Shown here: positions 39,701 to 50,751 of the stretch, in pieces | How positions within the stretch are numbered: the stretch's first letter is position 1 | How the letters are laid out: every line of letters starts with the position of its first letter | NCBI RefSeq assembly: GCF_002775205.1 | Contig: NC_036458.1 | Location: forward strand, 3,502,560 to 3,566,559 | Origin: Xiphophorus maculatus | Lineage: Eukaryota; Chordata; Actinopteri; Cyprinodontiformes; Poeciliidae | Length of the DNA stretch: 64,000 nt | Direction: 5' to 3' | The notes under the pieces: generated by a model | What the model saw: only the letters and a program-made list of their open reading frames with translations | What the model was told of the DNA's origin: nothing | Database searches by the model: none | Position numbers and translations under genes: made by a program

Positions 39701-42593
39701 CAGATATTTAAACCCTTAGGACAGACTTTTTGTGTTTCATATAAATGTTTTCTAGATTTGAAATTGAGTTTTGGAACCTGCAGCATGATTAGTATTATTT
39801 CATTTGACTCTATTAAAGTGAAACATAATATATTAATGCTTTGCAATAAAATCAAAACCTACAGAATTTACTATCATTAAATTGTCACAATACCACATTA
39901 GTTGTTGTAATCCCCTGAGGTCTGCAGTGTTGGCTAAAGTAGATAATAGATTATTGATTTTATTTTCTAATCTGCATACATTTGACATCCAAGAGGCAAA
40001 TTTCACCACCAGCATTTGTAAAATAAAAAAGAGTCAAGTTAAAATATGCTGCAAAAGCCACAGAGAAGATTTGAAACTACACGGTTAATCCAGCCACTGA
40101 CAGACCAGCTGATATTTCTGGCCTTTAAACTTACTTTCAATTCTGTTTTCTATCATATGATAAATATCTCATCACCCACACAACTGTCACACCAGAGTAC
40201 ACTCAGTCTTCGATCTGACCAAAAGAAATCTGAAATAACTTTTATCACACTTACTGGTGCATTTTAATTTAATGAAAATATAATAAAAAATCTTGTTTGT
40301 TTCCCTTAAATAAATTCAGACGGAGAGATATATCTCATTTATTCTTGATAATTTGATTGATGCTTGTGGCTTACAGCTACCCTGCAAAAAAAAAAAAAAG
40401 ATTTTGTCTAGATTTAAGTCCCAAAGTCTTAGTACAATCAAAATAAAACAAACTAACAGGAAACATTTCAGCAAGAAATATGAGCTTGTTTTAAATAAAT
40501 AATTCCTTAATATGGATTTTAAAAAGTACCAGTTCCAGTAGCAGATTTTACACCCATAACCAAACATTTTTCCCGTTTTATAAGTGAAATAATCTGCCAA
40601 CTGAAGCATTGCGTTTTTTTAACCAATATTAAGGAATTGTTGTCTGAAAAGTTACTTGTCTATTTATTAGTTTTGTCTTAGTTAAAGTTTACTAAGATAT
40701 TTGCACTAGGAAAACTTGGTAATATTTGTGTTGTTTCAAATTATGGCTTAAATTTCTTTTGATGGCTGTATAATAATAGTTGGTCATATCTAAGCTACAT
40801 TTTTGGTTTATGTTAGCTGTCTGTCAGAATAGTTCAAATTAACAGTAATAAGTGCCTGAAAAAGATTTCATTGAGTAAATAAATGCTAGTGTTTCGCTTT
40901 TTGATGTAAATACTGTCTCAGTGACTTTAATGTCAAAAATTCACCACTTCCTGTCATGGGACAGGAAGTGGTGAATTTAAATTTAAATGCATCTCTTTTT
41001 CCTGTGACTGAGAGTTCGGTCTTACTACTGAAGAAAGCGGAAGTAACAACCGTACTGTATGGCTGATGTGAAAGTCACACTTCCAACTCTCACTTCTTCT
41101 ACCAGGCCGTGTGTTGCGCCGACGGTAACCATTGTTGCCCGGAAAACTACAAATGTAACGAGGACAAGACGACGTGCGTCAGAGGGGAAGTGGAGATCCC
41201 GTGGTACACCAAACTCCCCGCCATTACCAGCGTCCAGGTTGATCCCAACAACGTCCAGTGCGGCGACGACCACCAGTGTCCTGAACGCACCTCCTGCTGC
41301 AAGCTGTTCACCGGCGAGTGGGGCTGCTGCCCGCTGCAAAATGTGAGATTACCGGCTGATTCCAAAATTTTTTATTATTATCTCTACATGTTTTTTCTCG
41401 CCCATCGCCCTCCGGCAGCCTCCTCTTTGAAGAACAGTTTTATTTTTCTCAGAATTCTGAGAATTGTGAAATTGTATTATTATTATTTTTTCAATGTCAG
41501 CAGAATAACGGAGGGTTTGCTGATGTAATGTAAGACTTGGTGTTTTCTGCTCAGGCGGTGTGCTGCTCAGATAAGGAGCACTGCTGCCCACAGGGCTACA
41601 CCTGCGACGTCCTCTCCAATAGCTGCCAGAAGCTCATCTTGCTGCAGCTGGAGACGCTCCCGCTGATACCGGTGTTCCTCCCGGAGCACCGTCTTCAGTT
41701 CGCGCCGCTGAAGCACAGAGACGTCCAGTGTGACGCGCAGAAAAGCTGCCCAGACAACAACACCTGCTGCAGGACGTCTGCCACCACCTGGGGCTGCTGC
41801 CCGGCTCCTCATGTAGGAAACACTTCACTGTCTTACAGACACACACGCCTTGAATCATTCATTTATTTGGCATAATTAGTTAATCAGTTGTGAAGTTAGA
41901 CTAAGTTCTTTAATCATAGTGTCACAAAATGCACAGATTTATCTTAACAACTCTCCAGCATTAAGTTTCTGATGCATTTGATGCTGCAGACTCCAGTGGT
42001 TAATCACTAGACCAGACCGATATTTTCTGGATTTCTAAGCATAAGTATGGAAAAAGATTAGTGCCACCAAAGAAAGATTATTACATTCTGACTTTAATCT
42101 CAGAATTCTGATTCTAATCTTCTATTTTATTTTATTTGTCGCAGAGGTTCTTTTTAAATTATTTCCAGTTTTAGTGAACTAGTTTCTGAGCCTAAGTTTG
42201 CTTTCTTGTGCTTTTCTTGAGAGAATGTGTTTTACAGTGAAATTGTGTCTGAATTTGTACGACAATAACAAGACGGCATTTTCTATCGTCTGACATTAAA
42301 GTTTGCTTGATTATGTGAAACATGAGCAACAAACGTAAAGGAGCAAGCCATAGAAATGTGTCATAAAAATGCTTTAAATCCTATGATGTACTGTTGTCAT
42401 GAGATGCATGGAGTTGTTTAACCTAGAGCGCCCTCTGTTGGCCTGGCAGGCGGTGTGCTGCAGCGACATGAAGCACTGCTGTCCCTCCGGCTTCACCTGC
42501 ACAGAGGAAGGCTCCTGCGAACAGAACTCCGGGCTCAACTGGCAGACATGGGACATGTTCTCCACCAACAAGAAGAGAGCTCTAATTCTATGA
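24780..42593 (+). CDS. grn: Progranulin (granulin precursor), ~1058 aa, 12 granulin modules
   Basis: Secreted and lysosomal precursor of granulins, cysteine-rich growth and neurotrophic modules. Coding exons: 24780-24920, 26749-26886, 28016-28144, 28705-28786, 29648-29754, 29940-30093, 30176-30307, 31038-31135, five array exons (33443-33685, 34331-34573, 35220-35462, 36110-36352, 36998-37240), 37479-37820, 41106-41342, 41555-41812, 42450-42593. The sum is 3177 nt and all phases close. Residues 1-17 ([17 protein letters not shown]) form a signal peptide. Each granulin is split: one exon ends with the CC...GCCP half and the next begins AVCCxDxxHCCP. Residues 200-327 include a Glu/Ala-rich spacer. 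Exon 37479 adds a Thr-rich then a Glu-rich linker. The protein ends KKRALIL. Human progranulin has 7.5 modules, so this one is enlarged, as in some fish. Whether it is the grna or grnb paralogue is not decided; synteny with slc25a39 and rundc1 suggests the orthologous locus. Confidence 0.93.
26095..26366. mobile_element. MITE family E (CACTGCAAAAA ends)
   Basis: It starts CACTGCAAAAATACAAATTC and ends GATTTTGTGTTTTTGCAGTG, near-perfect inverted ends over about 20 bp. The interior includes TTAGTACACTTGAAATAAGC. Five more copies lie at about 39176, 40379, 56283, 56644 and 57131. Several are flanked by TA. Confidence 0.75.
27268..27720 (+). repeat. Dispersed repeat family B copy
   Basis: It begins GGCTGGGCAGAGTACCGAAA and runs through TTTACTCAAGTAAAAGTAAA and AAGTATTTGGTAAAAAGTCT. 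It lies in the progranulin intron before the exon at 28016. Confidence 0.6.
28168..28650. mobile_element. Palindromic MITE (family H, CTGCAGTATGTAACT type)
   Basis: It begins AAAACTGCAGTATGTAACTT. Inverted partners inside include TGGTATGAGACAGATAATC against GATTATCTGTCTCACAAC, and AACAACCAATCAGAGCCAGG against CCTGGCTCTTATTGGTTGTT. Together they make a long imperfect hairpin in a progranulin intron. Confidence 0.65.
28836..29445 (+). repeat. Dispersed repeat family F copy
   Basis: It opens AAGGCTGCAACTAACAATTA and closes CACTATTAATCGTTTCAGCT. A second short piece of the same right end recurs at 29563-29622, just before the exon at 29648. Confidence 0.6.
30375..30920 (+). repeat. Dispersed repeat family B copy
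   Basis: It contains GTACTCAAATAAAAGTAGGC, AAGTACTGAGTAACTGATCA and TTACTCAAGTAAAAGTAAAA in the family order. It lies in the progranulin intron between exons 30176 and 31038. Confidence 0.6.
31673..33327 (+). mobile_element. Non-autonomous hAT element, 1655 bp, in the progranulin array
   Basis: It is flanked by the 8-bp direct repeat CATAGACC (31665-31672 and 33328-33335). The ends are inverted: GGTCGACAACCC at the left and GGGTTGCCGACC at the right. The homologous introns of the array carry a single CATAGACCATCAACC, that is, the empty site. An 8-bp target duplication is the hAT hallmark. Inside is a decayed frame with [14 protein letters not shown] and, after an insertion, NVERHFQG, like the BED finger region of ZBED/GTF2IRD2-related hAT transposases. 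The transposase is too incomplete to be active. Confidence 0.85.
32132..32310. mobile_element. MITE nested in the hAT element (TACCGTA ends)
   Basis: It begins TACCGTACTTTCCTGACTAT and ends TAGTCCGAAAAATACGGTA, near-complete inverted ends, with TAAGCCGCACC words inside. This is a very common vertebrate MITE signature. It splits the decayed BED-finger frame of the surrounding element, so it inserted later. Confidence 0.8.
37850..38340 (-). repeat. Dispersed repeat family A, inverted copy
   Basis: Relative to 185-645 it is reversed. It holds GGTTCTTGGTGCAGCGCCCCC and CATTCTGGGTAAATACAACC on the plus strand, the complement order of the first copy. It lies in the 3.3-kb progranulin intron after the exon at 37479-37820. 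Confidence 0.6.
39176..39563. mobile_element. MITE family E copy
   Basis: The ends TACACTGCAAAAATGCACAT and AATTGTGTTTTTACAGTGTA are inverted and both include a terminal TA. Confidence 0.7.
40379..40735. mobile_element. MITE family E copy, degenerate
   Basis: It starts ACCTGCAAAAA with an expanded A run and contains GTCTAGATTTAAGTCCCAAAG and TAAAACAAACTAACAGG-type words. The right end is poorly preserved. Confidence 0.55.
40937..40978. repeat. Perfect 19-bp hairpin with paired ETS-like sites
   Basis: AAATTCACCACTTCCTGTC (40937-40955), loop ATGG, then the exact reverse complement (40960-40978). Each arm contains CACTTCCTG / CAGGAAGTG, an ETS-family core. It lies about 130 bp before the progranulin exon at 41106. 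Confidence 0.9.
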
Positions 42594-43260
42594 AAACATG
42601 CTGAAATTAATTTCTACTTGAAGAAAATAAATATAAAATACATTTAATACTTTATGCTAAAACATGCTAAATGGTGAACAGTAAAACTGAATTGCACTTA
42701 AGGAGGCTCTTAGGGAACGTGAGCTTAGATTGAAAAGTTTCTGTCTGCATGTTTGGTGCAACAGAAGGTTGTTTTTCTCCTGCACACAGTTTAATACTTG
42801 AAACTCTAACAAATCAAGAAAAAACTGAAACACTCCGAATACAACATAAATATTCTCACTAAATCATTGTTGTCATAATCTGCTGCAGCTGCCTTTTGTT
42901 CACAAACTGCATTCCTCTGTCAATAATCTGTCATTTTTCTCTAAATCAATAATAACCAATGACAGTTTGGAATGGACTGTTACATTTAAATGATTAACAT
43001 TAATTTTGTTGGTAAATCAGCTTGAGACTTCATATTGAATTGAAAAAAAAGTGTGGATCGTTGATTCATTTAATTCTTCTCATCAATCAAACTTATTGAT
43101 TTGGGGCAAAACTATTAATTTAATTGTTGTGGCTTAATTAAAAAACAAATCTGTGTTTTCCATGAAACTAATAAACAAGAAATGACATTAAAATGTTTTT
43201 GTGTCATTCTTTTTTTGTGTAATAACATGATAAATATAATTTTAAACTAAACCTGCATTA
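42594..43260 (+). other. Progranulin 3' UTR and downstream sequence
   Basis: AATAAATATAAAA at about 42627 is a likely polyadenylation signal 35 nt after the stop. The rest is AT-rich with no further feature. Confidence 0.55.
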
Positions 43261-45398
43261 TTAAGAAAACCATTTTGTTTTTTTAATCCTCTTAATTCAT
43301 TTTGTTTATTAAAATAAACAGCTATTTCCAAGCCGTTCTGCGATTTTGGTGGGTGTTGATGGTAGGTAAGCTACATAGACAATATGTTTGCAATTGGGAC
43401 CAAAATCTCAGGTTTATTTTATTCAGGGGCCTGAACATCTAAAAAAATAAATGTATTTTAATTAGAATTATTAAAGCTATTTTTTATTTTTTCACTTTTA
43501 TTTGCAATAATTACAATAAACTAAAAATACAGTATGTTAATAATACAAGATATTAACGTCTGATTTTTGTCTAAATGGGATTTGTAAAACATTTTTGATA
43601 TGATACATGACTAGGATTTAAAACATTTGCATGGTTAAAATAAAAAATAAATAAAATCAAATGCAATGTTCTTGGGTTTATGTCTGTAAGATTTTTTGTT
43701 CATGTTTTTTTAGCGAAGATTTAGCTTAGTTTGGGTTCCCACAAGTCTGCCGTTCAATGAAAATCAATCTATGTTTTCAAATTAAATTCAAAAATACCCT
43801 AAGGGAATGCAATAAATTAAGAAAAAAGTTACATTTGTGATCCTATTAACTATTAAATCAAGTTAAAAGCAAAAACAAGCGGATAAAAAATAGCTTACAT
43901 TATGTATTTTATTTTGTACATCCCATATCAAGCCTTTATGTCAGTGAAAATTGCACTGACACAAATTCACATTGATCTTGAATTCTACAAAATCATTCCA
44001 AGGACCTACTGACCAACCTACAAACCTGCATAGGGTCACAAAAATTGCAGCACACTTGGTAAATATGAAGTAATTTAGTCTTCAATGTAAAAACTAAATA
44101 TTAGTGTCAATTTGCAACTGAAGACCAATTAAACCGTTATAATTGAGGGAAAAATGCAGTGCGTGCATACCAGTTTTATGTTAAATAAATAAAATACGTC
44201 TTTAAAAAAAACAACAACATCTTGGCACATTTTGTCTTCCATACTTGTTGCAGAAGACAGCACCAGTAAGCAAACCACCCTCGTATTTCTAAATATAAAT
44301 GTAACAATGCCGGTTAGAATTTACATTCCCTACAAATAGGAGGACAAAAAAGTATTTAAAAATGTTATTTTGGAAATTCCAGAATCAACTCTGCTTCCTG
44401 TGAACTCTGAGTAAAAGAGCAGCTTTACAAACCTGCGCACTGTAAGCGACGTAAAAGAGAAAGAAAGGTGAATGTAATGCAACGTCAACCTAAAAGTAAG
44501 GGAAACTCTCAAGGACGTTATGGCATTTTACTGTCATTGCATAAATATTATATGTAAAATATGAAGGATCTTTTAATTTGGAGACATACTCTTAATTTAA
44601 TTTTATTGTATGTAATAAAATCTGATGGTAATATGAGTTTAAATAGACTAATAAGTCGTGGGACAGCCCAGATGATGATGATGATGCCATTGCTTATATT
44701 AGAGCAGGGTTTCTGCCAATTTTAAAGTCCAAAGAGAAAGATCCCCTCCAGCTAAGTAAAACTTCCTCAGAGGCCGAAAAATATAGAACCTGTTGAAAAC
44801 AAACAAAATAAAGACAACCTGCAAACTTATATTTCTGAAATATAATATAAAACATTACATCCCTAAGTGCTGGTTCTTTTAATGTCATTCTGTTGTGAAA
44901 ATTCAATGCAATAAGTTATTCTCCATTTTTATTAGAGATACATTTTAAAACATTTGTTCGTTTTTAAGCCTTTTAGTCAAAATTATCAGGCGTTATTGTG
45001 GAAGGTCCAAAGAGTAACTTGTACTGTGTGTGTTATGACCAAAAATATACGCTTACAATTATTTGATAAAAATGTGTAGTTTATCACGCTAACTTTAAAA
45101 AGTAATGTCTGTCTAAATGCTGACTTTGCGGGTTTTTCTGAAATGCTTTTATTTTGAAAGTAAATCCCCTCCACTTCCGGTGCGTCATTGTTTGTTGAAG
45201 CTAACTTTCGTTTTTCTCTGTTTACATATGAATCGTCTTTTCCAAGATGGCGATGCACCCGTTTCTCTGGCGATGATCCTCTTAATTTTTGCGCAGTTTT
45301 TATAAAATAACCACCGGGAATACGTTGTCGACAAACCGACGGTGGGTGAGGGAAACTCTGAAGTGATCTGCACCGTCCAGAATGTCCACGGAGGAGCT
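43261..45398 (+). repeat. Direct duplication R, copy 1 (duplicated rundc1 upstream region)
   Basis: It starts TTAAGAAAACCATTTTG and matches 48660-50768 nearly base for base, with small indels. It ends at CACGGAGGAGCT, inside the duplicated rundc1 start (ATG at 45382), after which the sequence diverges into the piggyBac flank. Shared landmarks include AAGATGGCGA in the promoter area and a GATGAT microsatellite of different length in each copy. The duplicate reading frame from 45382 runs only about 20 codons. Confidence 0.95.
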
Positions 45399-45407
45399 AG
45401 GAACTAG

Positions 45408-46440
45408 GAGTGCTAGGTTTTCGATTTCTCCCCAGATTTGCTGAAACAGGCCAAAAGACCCTGAGTCCAAACTGATGACTCTGATGGCTCAAATTAGCCT
45501 CCATTCATCCATTCATCCATTCATCCATTCTTCTATTCTTCTATTGTACATGTGGTCGTTGCAGGCTAAAGTTCTTCAGGTCAGGTCAGACGAACCATCT
45601 CTGGGCTCCAAAAGGTAGAAATGTAAAACGACCCTTATCTGGTCATTACCGGGATTTTCGACCTCCCCCCTGAAGTCCTGATAGAGGGTCAAAAGACCCT
45701 GAATACAAAAACTGAGATTAGCATCCATTCTTCAATTGTGAATGTAGCCATTGACCGTCGGGCCAGAAGGTGGGAGTGTGAATAGTCCATGTTGGGGGTG
45801 GGTATCTATGATACCTACAACTCGTCAGTTTAGTTTCGAAGCATACATGAAGTGTTTTTGGAGAGATGTGACCTTTTGCAGCTGATCCATGATGTTGTGC
45901 TGCATTATCCAGGTCATTTTGCCAAATGTACATAGAGTTTGCAAAACATACAATCTGTTTCAAGAAATGTGCAAAGGTTTTTCTAAAAGAAATTAGTAAT
46001 GTTTTTCTTTGAAATAAAGCTAAGAGGGTATAAAATGACAGTTCAAAAATAAACTAACCAAATTAATTGTGTTGATCCACCTCAAAAAAACATGAAAAAA
46101 GTGTAAGCAAAAGAGATCTGGGTCTCAGGAGGTTATAATGAATTCATTGTGCTTTGTTGCGTCAGTAATGGCTTTATTTACAGAACAATAGCGCCTGATG
46201 AAACCAGATTATAGGATGCAGGCTAAAGTTCTTCAGGTCAGGTCAGACGACCCATCTCTGGGCTCCAAAAGGTAGAAATGTAAAACGACCCTTATCTGGT
46301 CATTACCGGGGTTTTCGACCTCCCCCCTGAAAGTCCTGATAGAGCGTCAAAAGACCCTGAATACAAAAACTGAGATTAGCATCCCTTCTTTAATTGTGAA
46401 TGTGGCCATTGACCGTCGGGCCAGAAGGTGGGAGTGGAAA
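45408..46440 (+). repeat. Subterminal repeats in the left part of the piggyBac element
   Basis: About 220 bp at 45560-45779 (GCTAAAGTTCTTCAGGTCAG to CCAGAAGGTGGGAGTG) is repeated at 46220-46437 with few changes. A third partial, diverged copy (TTTTCGATTTCTCCCC...AAAAGACCCTGAGTCC) lies at 45408-45512. A CATT/CATC microsatellite sits at 45501-45545. Confidence 0.85.
46131..46310 (+). repeat. Direct repeat left of the transposase (partner 48484-48650)
   Basis: TAATGAATTCATTGTGCTT, TTATTTACAGAACAA and AGCGCCTG occur here and, in the same orientation, at 48484-48575, about 2.35 kb apart and bracketing the transposase gene. The match continues weakly through the TTCAGG...GGACTATCTCC region. Confidence 0.8.
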
Positions 46441-46493
46441 ATGCTGTGAAGTATAAATAGGGGACTGCTTCACTGTAGTCCACAAGAAACAAA

Positions 46494-48225
46494 ATGCAGA
46501 AGAGGATCTCCGCTCAGCAGGCATTGGAACTGATTCAGAGCAGTGCCAGCCCTTGGGATTCAGATGGAGAAGACATCAACCTTCAACTGGATTCGGACTC
46601 TGAGCTGTCTTCAGGTTAGATTTCTCAACCTACCTAATATATTTTCCTGACTATTTCTTATTTAGAACAAAACAAAAAGTTAATTTGAAATTGTTTATCT
46701 TGCAGATGAGGAGACTCTCCCTCCACCTCCACCACAAAAGAGAGCTTGTTTGGGGAGTGAGCCGTCAGAGACCGCGAAAGATGGCACAGTGTGGCGTGAA
46801 CAGCAAGTGGGGACACATCTCCATTTCACTCCTATAGAGCCATACGCCACAGATGGAGAGCCAAGCGCTAAGGCCAGACGAAGTATCCGGAGTCGCCTTC
46901 AGAGCTTCCTCTGTTTCATCACCATTGACATGCTTCGTAGCATTCAAGAATGGACTACTCAACATGCACGTCACACGGAGCAGCAGGATTGGTTCATGGG
47001 TCTCCCGGAACTAACGGCATTTATTTCCGTCGTCATCTTGCGGGGGGTGAACAAAGTACCATCACTATGTGACAGCTGGTCAGCAAACCTGGGCAACCCA
47101 AGGATCATTGCAACTATGACCCGATGCCGCTTCCAAAACATCATGCGACACCTACGTTTTGATGACATGCTTACACGCAGAGAGCGAGCGGAGACCGATA
47201 AGTTTGCTGCAATCTCCGATGTTTGGAGAGCGTTTGTCACCAACTGCATCGCATCCTTCAACCCTGGTCGACACATCAATATTGATGCACAGCTTTATCC
47301 ATCAAAGACTCGCTGCTGTTTCCTGCAATACATTGCAACAAAACCGGACAAGTTTGGCATCAAGTTTTGGGTGGCTTGCGACTTGAAGTCAAAGTATATC
47401 TGCAATGTCTTCCCATATCTCGGCAAGGACCCCAGTCGTCCCAGCGGGGAGAGACTGTCCGAGTCTGTAGTGATGAGGCTGATGGAACCGTTCATGGACA
47501 AGGGCAGAACTGTAACCACGGACAATTTCTTCACATCACTGTCACTTGCACAACGACTGCTTAGCCGGAAAACCACTATCCTCGGCACAGTCAACAAGAG
47601 ACGCCGGGAAATTCCTCAATCCGCTTCACAGACGGATCGCACTGCATTCACCACTCAGGTGTTTTCAACCACTGGTGCCACGCTGACGGTGTATGCGCCC
47701 AAAAGGAAGAAGGCCGTTTACATTCTCAGCAGCATGCACAGCGTGGTTGAGACTGAGGATACCACCAAAAGGAAGCCAAACACGGTCACGGAATACAACA
47801 AAACAAAGTGTGGTGTGGATGTGATGGACCAAATGGTGCGGGAGTACAGCGTGCGTGCAGGAACACGGAGATGGCCAGTTGCGGTGTTCTACAACATGAT
47901 TGACATGGCAGCACTGAATGCACATGTGCTTTATCAGGCATGCATTGGGGTGAAGGAGAGACGGGTAGACTTCCTTGTTGAACTTGCTAAAGAGTTGGGT
48001 AACTTTCATGTGAATGAGAAGAAGGCACACAAGGAAAAACTGCTTCGGGAACAACCTTCCACACCCAGCCCAGGCAAAAGGGCGAAGTGTCAGGTCAACC
48101 ATCGATGCAAGACCAATAATGCGACTCTGAGATGCGTTGACTGCTACAAATACACATGTGGCAAATGCACCAGGGTCATACCCTGGCAATGCCAGGTATG
48201 TTCTGACAGTGCAGACGGACTGTGA
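46494..48225 (+). CDS. piggyBac transposase (PGBD4-like), apparently intact
   Basis: Cut-and-paste transposase. A first exon 46494-46614 (MQKRISAQQALELIQSS..., acidic) ends at a GTTAGA donor; the second begins after TTGCAG at 46706 or after the next AG at 46711. The main frame is open from 46750 to the stop at 48223-48225, 491 residues. Catalytic aspartates are visible in NIDAQL, VTTDNFFTS and GVDVMDQM. The neighbouring KPDKFGIKFWVACD is typical of PGBD4-like proteins. A cysteine-rich C-terminal finger (CVDCYKYTCGKCTRVIPWQC) is complete. By my count the acceptor at 46711 keeps frame and 46706 does not, so the splice needs checking. One oddity: IDAQL replaces the usual IDEQL. A TATA-like GTATAAATAG lies at 46451. 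Confidence 0.9.
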
Positions 48226-48659
48226 GTGCTGAAATGCCAGTCACACAAGGACATGCCACTCAGCCCCCCACTGTGCCTAGTGTAAATATGTGTGGAATTG
48301 TTTTATTTCTTGTATTTTTTGTGTCGTTTTTAATGACAAGAATAAAACGCATTTAACCAAATAGCAGTTGTTCTTTTGTATATTTCTCATGCTGGAATTT
48401 CAGTCCTCTTGACTTAGACACAAATACTTCTGGTCATTGCTCACAGCTGTACCTGGCTGTAAAATTTCTAATTCTCCATTTAAAATATTATAATGAATTC
48501 ATTGTGCTTGGGTGCGCCAGTAATGGCCTTATTTACAGAACAAAAGCGCCTGTTGAAAACAGCTAATAGGATGATAGCTTAAATCCTTCAGGCCAGTTGG
48601 ACTATCTCCAGACTGAATAGGTATATGTCACAAAGGACTACCTTAGGCCTTTCTAGTGT

Positions 48660-50751
48660 TTAAGAAAACCATTTTGTTTTTTTAACCCTCTTAATTCATT
48701 TTGTTTATTAAAATAAACAGCTATTTCCAAGCCGTTCTGCTATTTTGGTGGGTGTTGATGGTAGGTAAGCTACATAGACAATATGTTTGCAATTGGGACC
48801 AAAATCTCAGGTTTATTTTATTCAGGGGCCTGAACATCTAAAAACAAATAAATGTATTTTAATTAGAATTATTAAAGCTATTTTTTATTTTTTCACTTTT
48901 ATTTGCAATAATTACAATAAACTAAAAATACAGCATGTTAATAATACAAGATATTAACATCTGATTTTTGTCTAAATGGGATTTGTAAAACATTTTTGAT
49001 ATGATACATGACTAGGATTTAAAAAATTTGCATGGTTAAAATAAAAAATAAATAAAATCAAATGCAATGTTCTTGGGTTTATTGTCTGTAAGATTTTTTG
49101 TTCATGTTTTTTTAGCGAAGATTTATCTTAGTTTGGGTTCCCACAAGTCTGCTGCTCAATGAAAATCAATCTATGTTTTCAAATTAAATTAAAAAATACC
49201 CTAAGGGAATGCAATAAATTAAGAAAAAAGTAAAAGCAAAAACAAGCGGATAAAAAATAGCTTACATTATGTATTTTATTTTGTACATCCCATATCAAGT
49301 CTTTATGTCAGTGAAAATTGCACTGACACAAATTCACATTGATCTTGAATTCTACAAAATCATTCCAAGGACCTACTGACCAACCTACAAACCTGCATAG
49401 GGTCACAAAAATTGCAGCACACTTGGTAAATATGAAGTAATTTAGTCTTCAATGTAAAACCTAAATATTAGTGTCAATTTGCAACTGAAGACCAATTAAA
49501 CCGTTATAATTGAGGGAAAATGCAGTGCGTGCATACCAGTTTTATGTTAAATAAATAAAATACGTTTTTAAAAAAAACTACATCTTGGCACATTTTGTCT
49601 TCCATACTTGTTGCAGAAGACTGCACCAGTAAGCAAACCACCTCGTATTTCTAAATATAAATGTAACAATACCGGTTAGAATTTACATTCCCTACAAATA
49701 GGAGGAAAAAAAGTATTTAAAAATTTTATTTTGGAAATTCCAGAATCAACTCTGCTTCCTGTGAACTCTGAGTAAAAGAGCAGCTTTACAAACCTGCGCA
49801 CTGTAAGCGACGTAAAAGAGAAAGAAAGGTGAATGTAATGCAACGTCAACCTAAAAGTAAGGGAAACTCTCAAGGACGTTATGGCATTTTACTGTCATTG
49901 CATAAATATTATATGTAAAATATGAAGGATCTTTTAATTTGGAGACATACTCTTAATTTAATTTTATTTTATGTAATAAAATCTGATGGTAATATGAGTT
50001 TAAATAGACTAATAAGTCGTGGGAAAGCCCAGATGATGATGATGATGATGCCATTGCTTATATTAGAGCAGGGTTTCTGCAAATTTTAAAGTCCAAAGAG
50101 AAAGATCCCCTCCAGCTAAGTAAAACTTCCTCAGAGGCCGAAAAATATAGAACCTGTTGAAAACAAACAACAAAAAAAGACAACCTGTAAACTAAGATTT
50201 TTGAAATATAATATAAAACATTACATCCCTAAGAAAGTGCTGGTTCTTTTAATGTCATTCTGTTGTGAAAATTCAATGCAATAAGTTATTCTCCAATTTT
50301 ATTAGAGATACATTTTAAAACATTTGCTCGTTTTTAAGCCTTTTAGTCAAAATTATCAGGAGTTATTGTGGAAGGTCCAAAGAGTAACTTGTACTGTGTG
50401 TGTTATAACAAAAATATACGCTTACAATTATTTGATAAAAATGTGTAGTTTATCACGCTAACTTTAAAAAGTAACGTCTGTCTAAATGCTGACTTTGCGA
50501 GTTTTTCCTGAAATGCTTTTATTTTGAAGGTAAATCCCCTCCACTTGCGGTGCGTCATTGTTTGTTGAAGCTAACTTTCGTTTTTCTCTGTTTACGTATG
50601 AATCATCTTTTCCAAGATGGCGACGCACCTGTTTCTCTGGCGATGATCCTCTTAATTTTTGCGCAGTTTTTATAAAATAACCACCGGGAATACGTTGTCG
50701 ACAAACCGGCGGTGGGTGAGGGAAACTCTGAAGTGATCTGCACCGTCCAGA

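Larger units (their letters stand above)
45399..48659 (+). mobile_element. piggyBac-type DNA transposon between the R copies
   Basis: It contains a long piggyBac transposase gene. The right boundary reads CCTTTCTAGTGT followed by TTAA (48660-48663), close to the CTTTCTAGGGTTAA right end of the classical insect element. TTAA is the superfamily's fixed target. I could not find the matching left TTAA and inverted end, so the left part is probably truncated or rearranged at the 45398 junction. Subterminal repeats are listed separately. The region has no other gene. Confidence 0.8.

Noticed and set aside
45382-45444. Second rundc1 gene at the first R copy
   Set aside because: Only the first six codons are duplicated; the frame ends after about 20 codons in transposon sequence.
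47665-48189. 174-residue minus frame over the transposase
   Set aside because: Antisense shadow of the piggyBac coding sequence.
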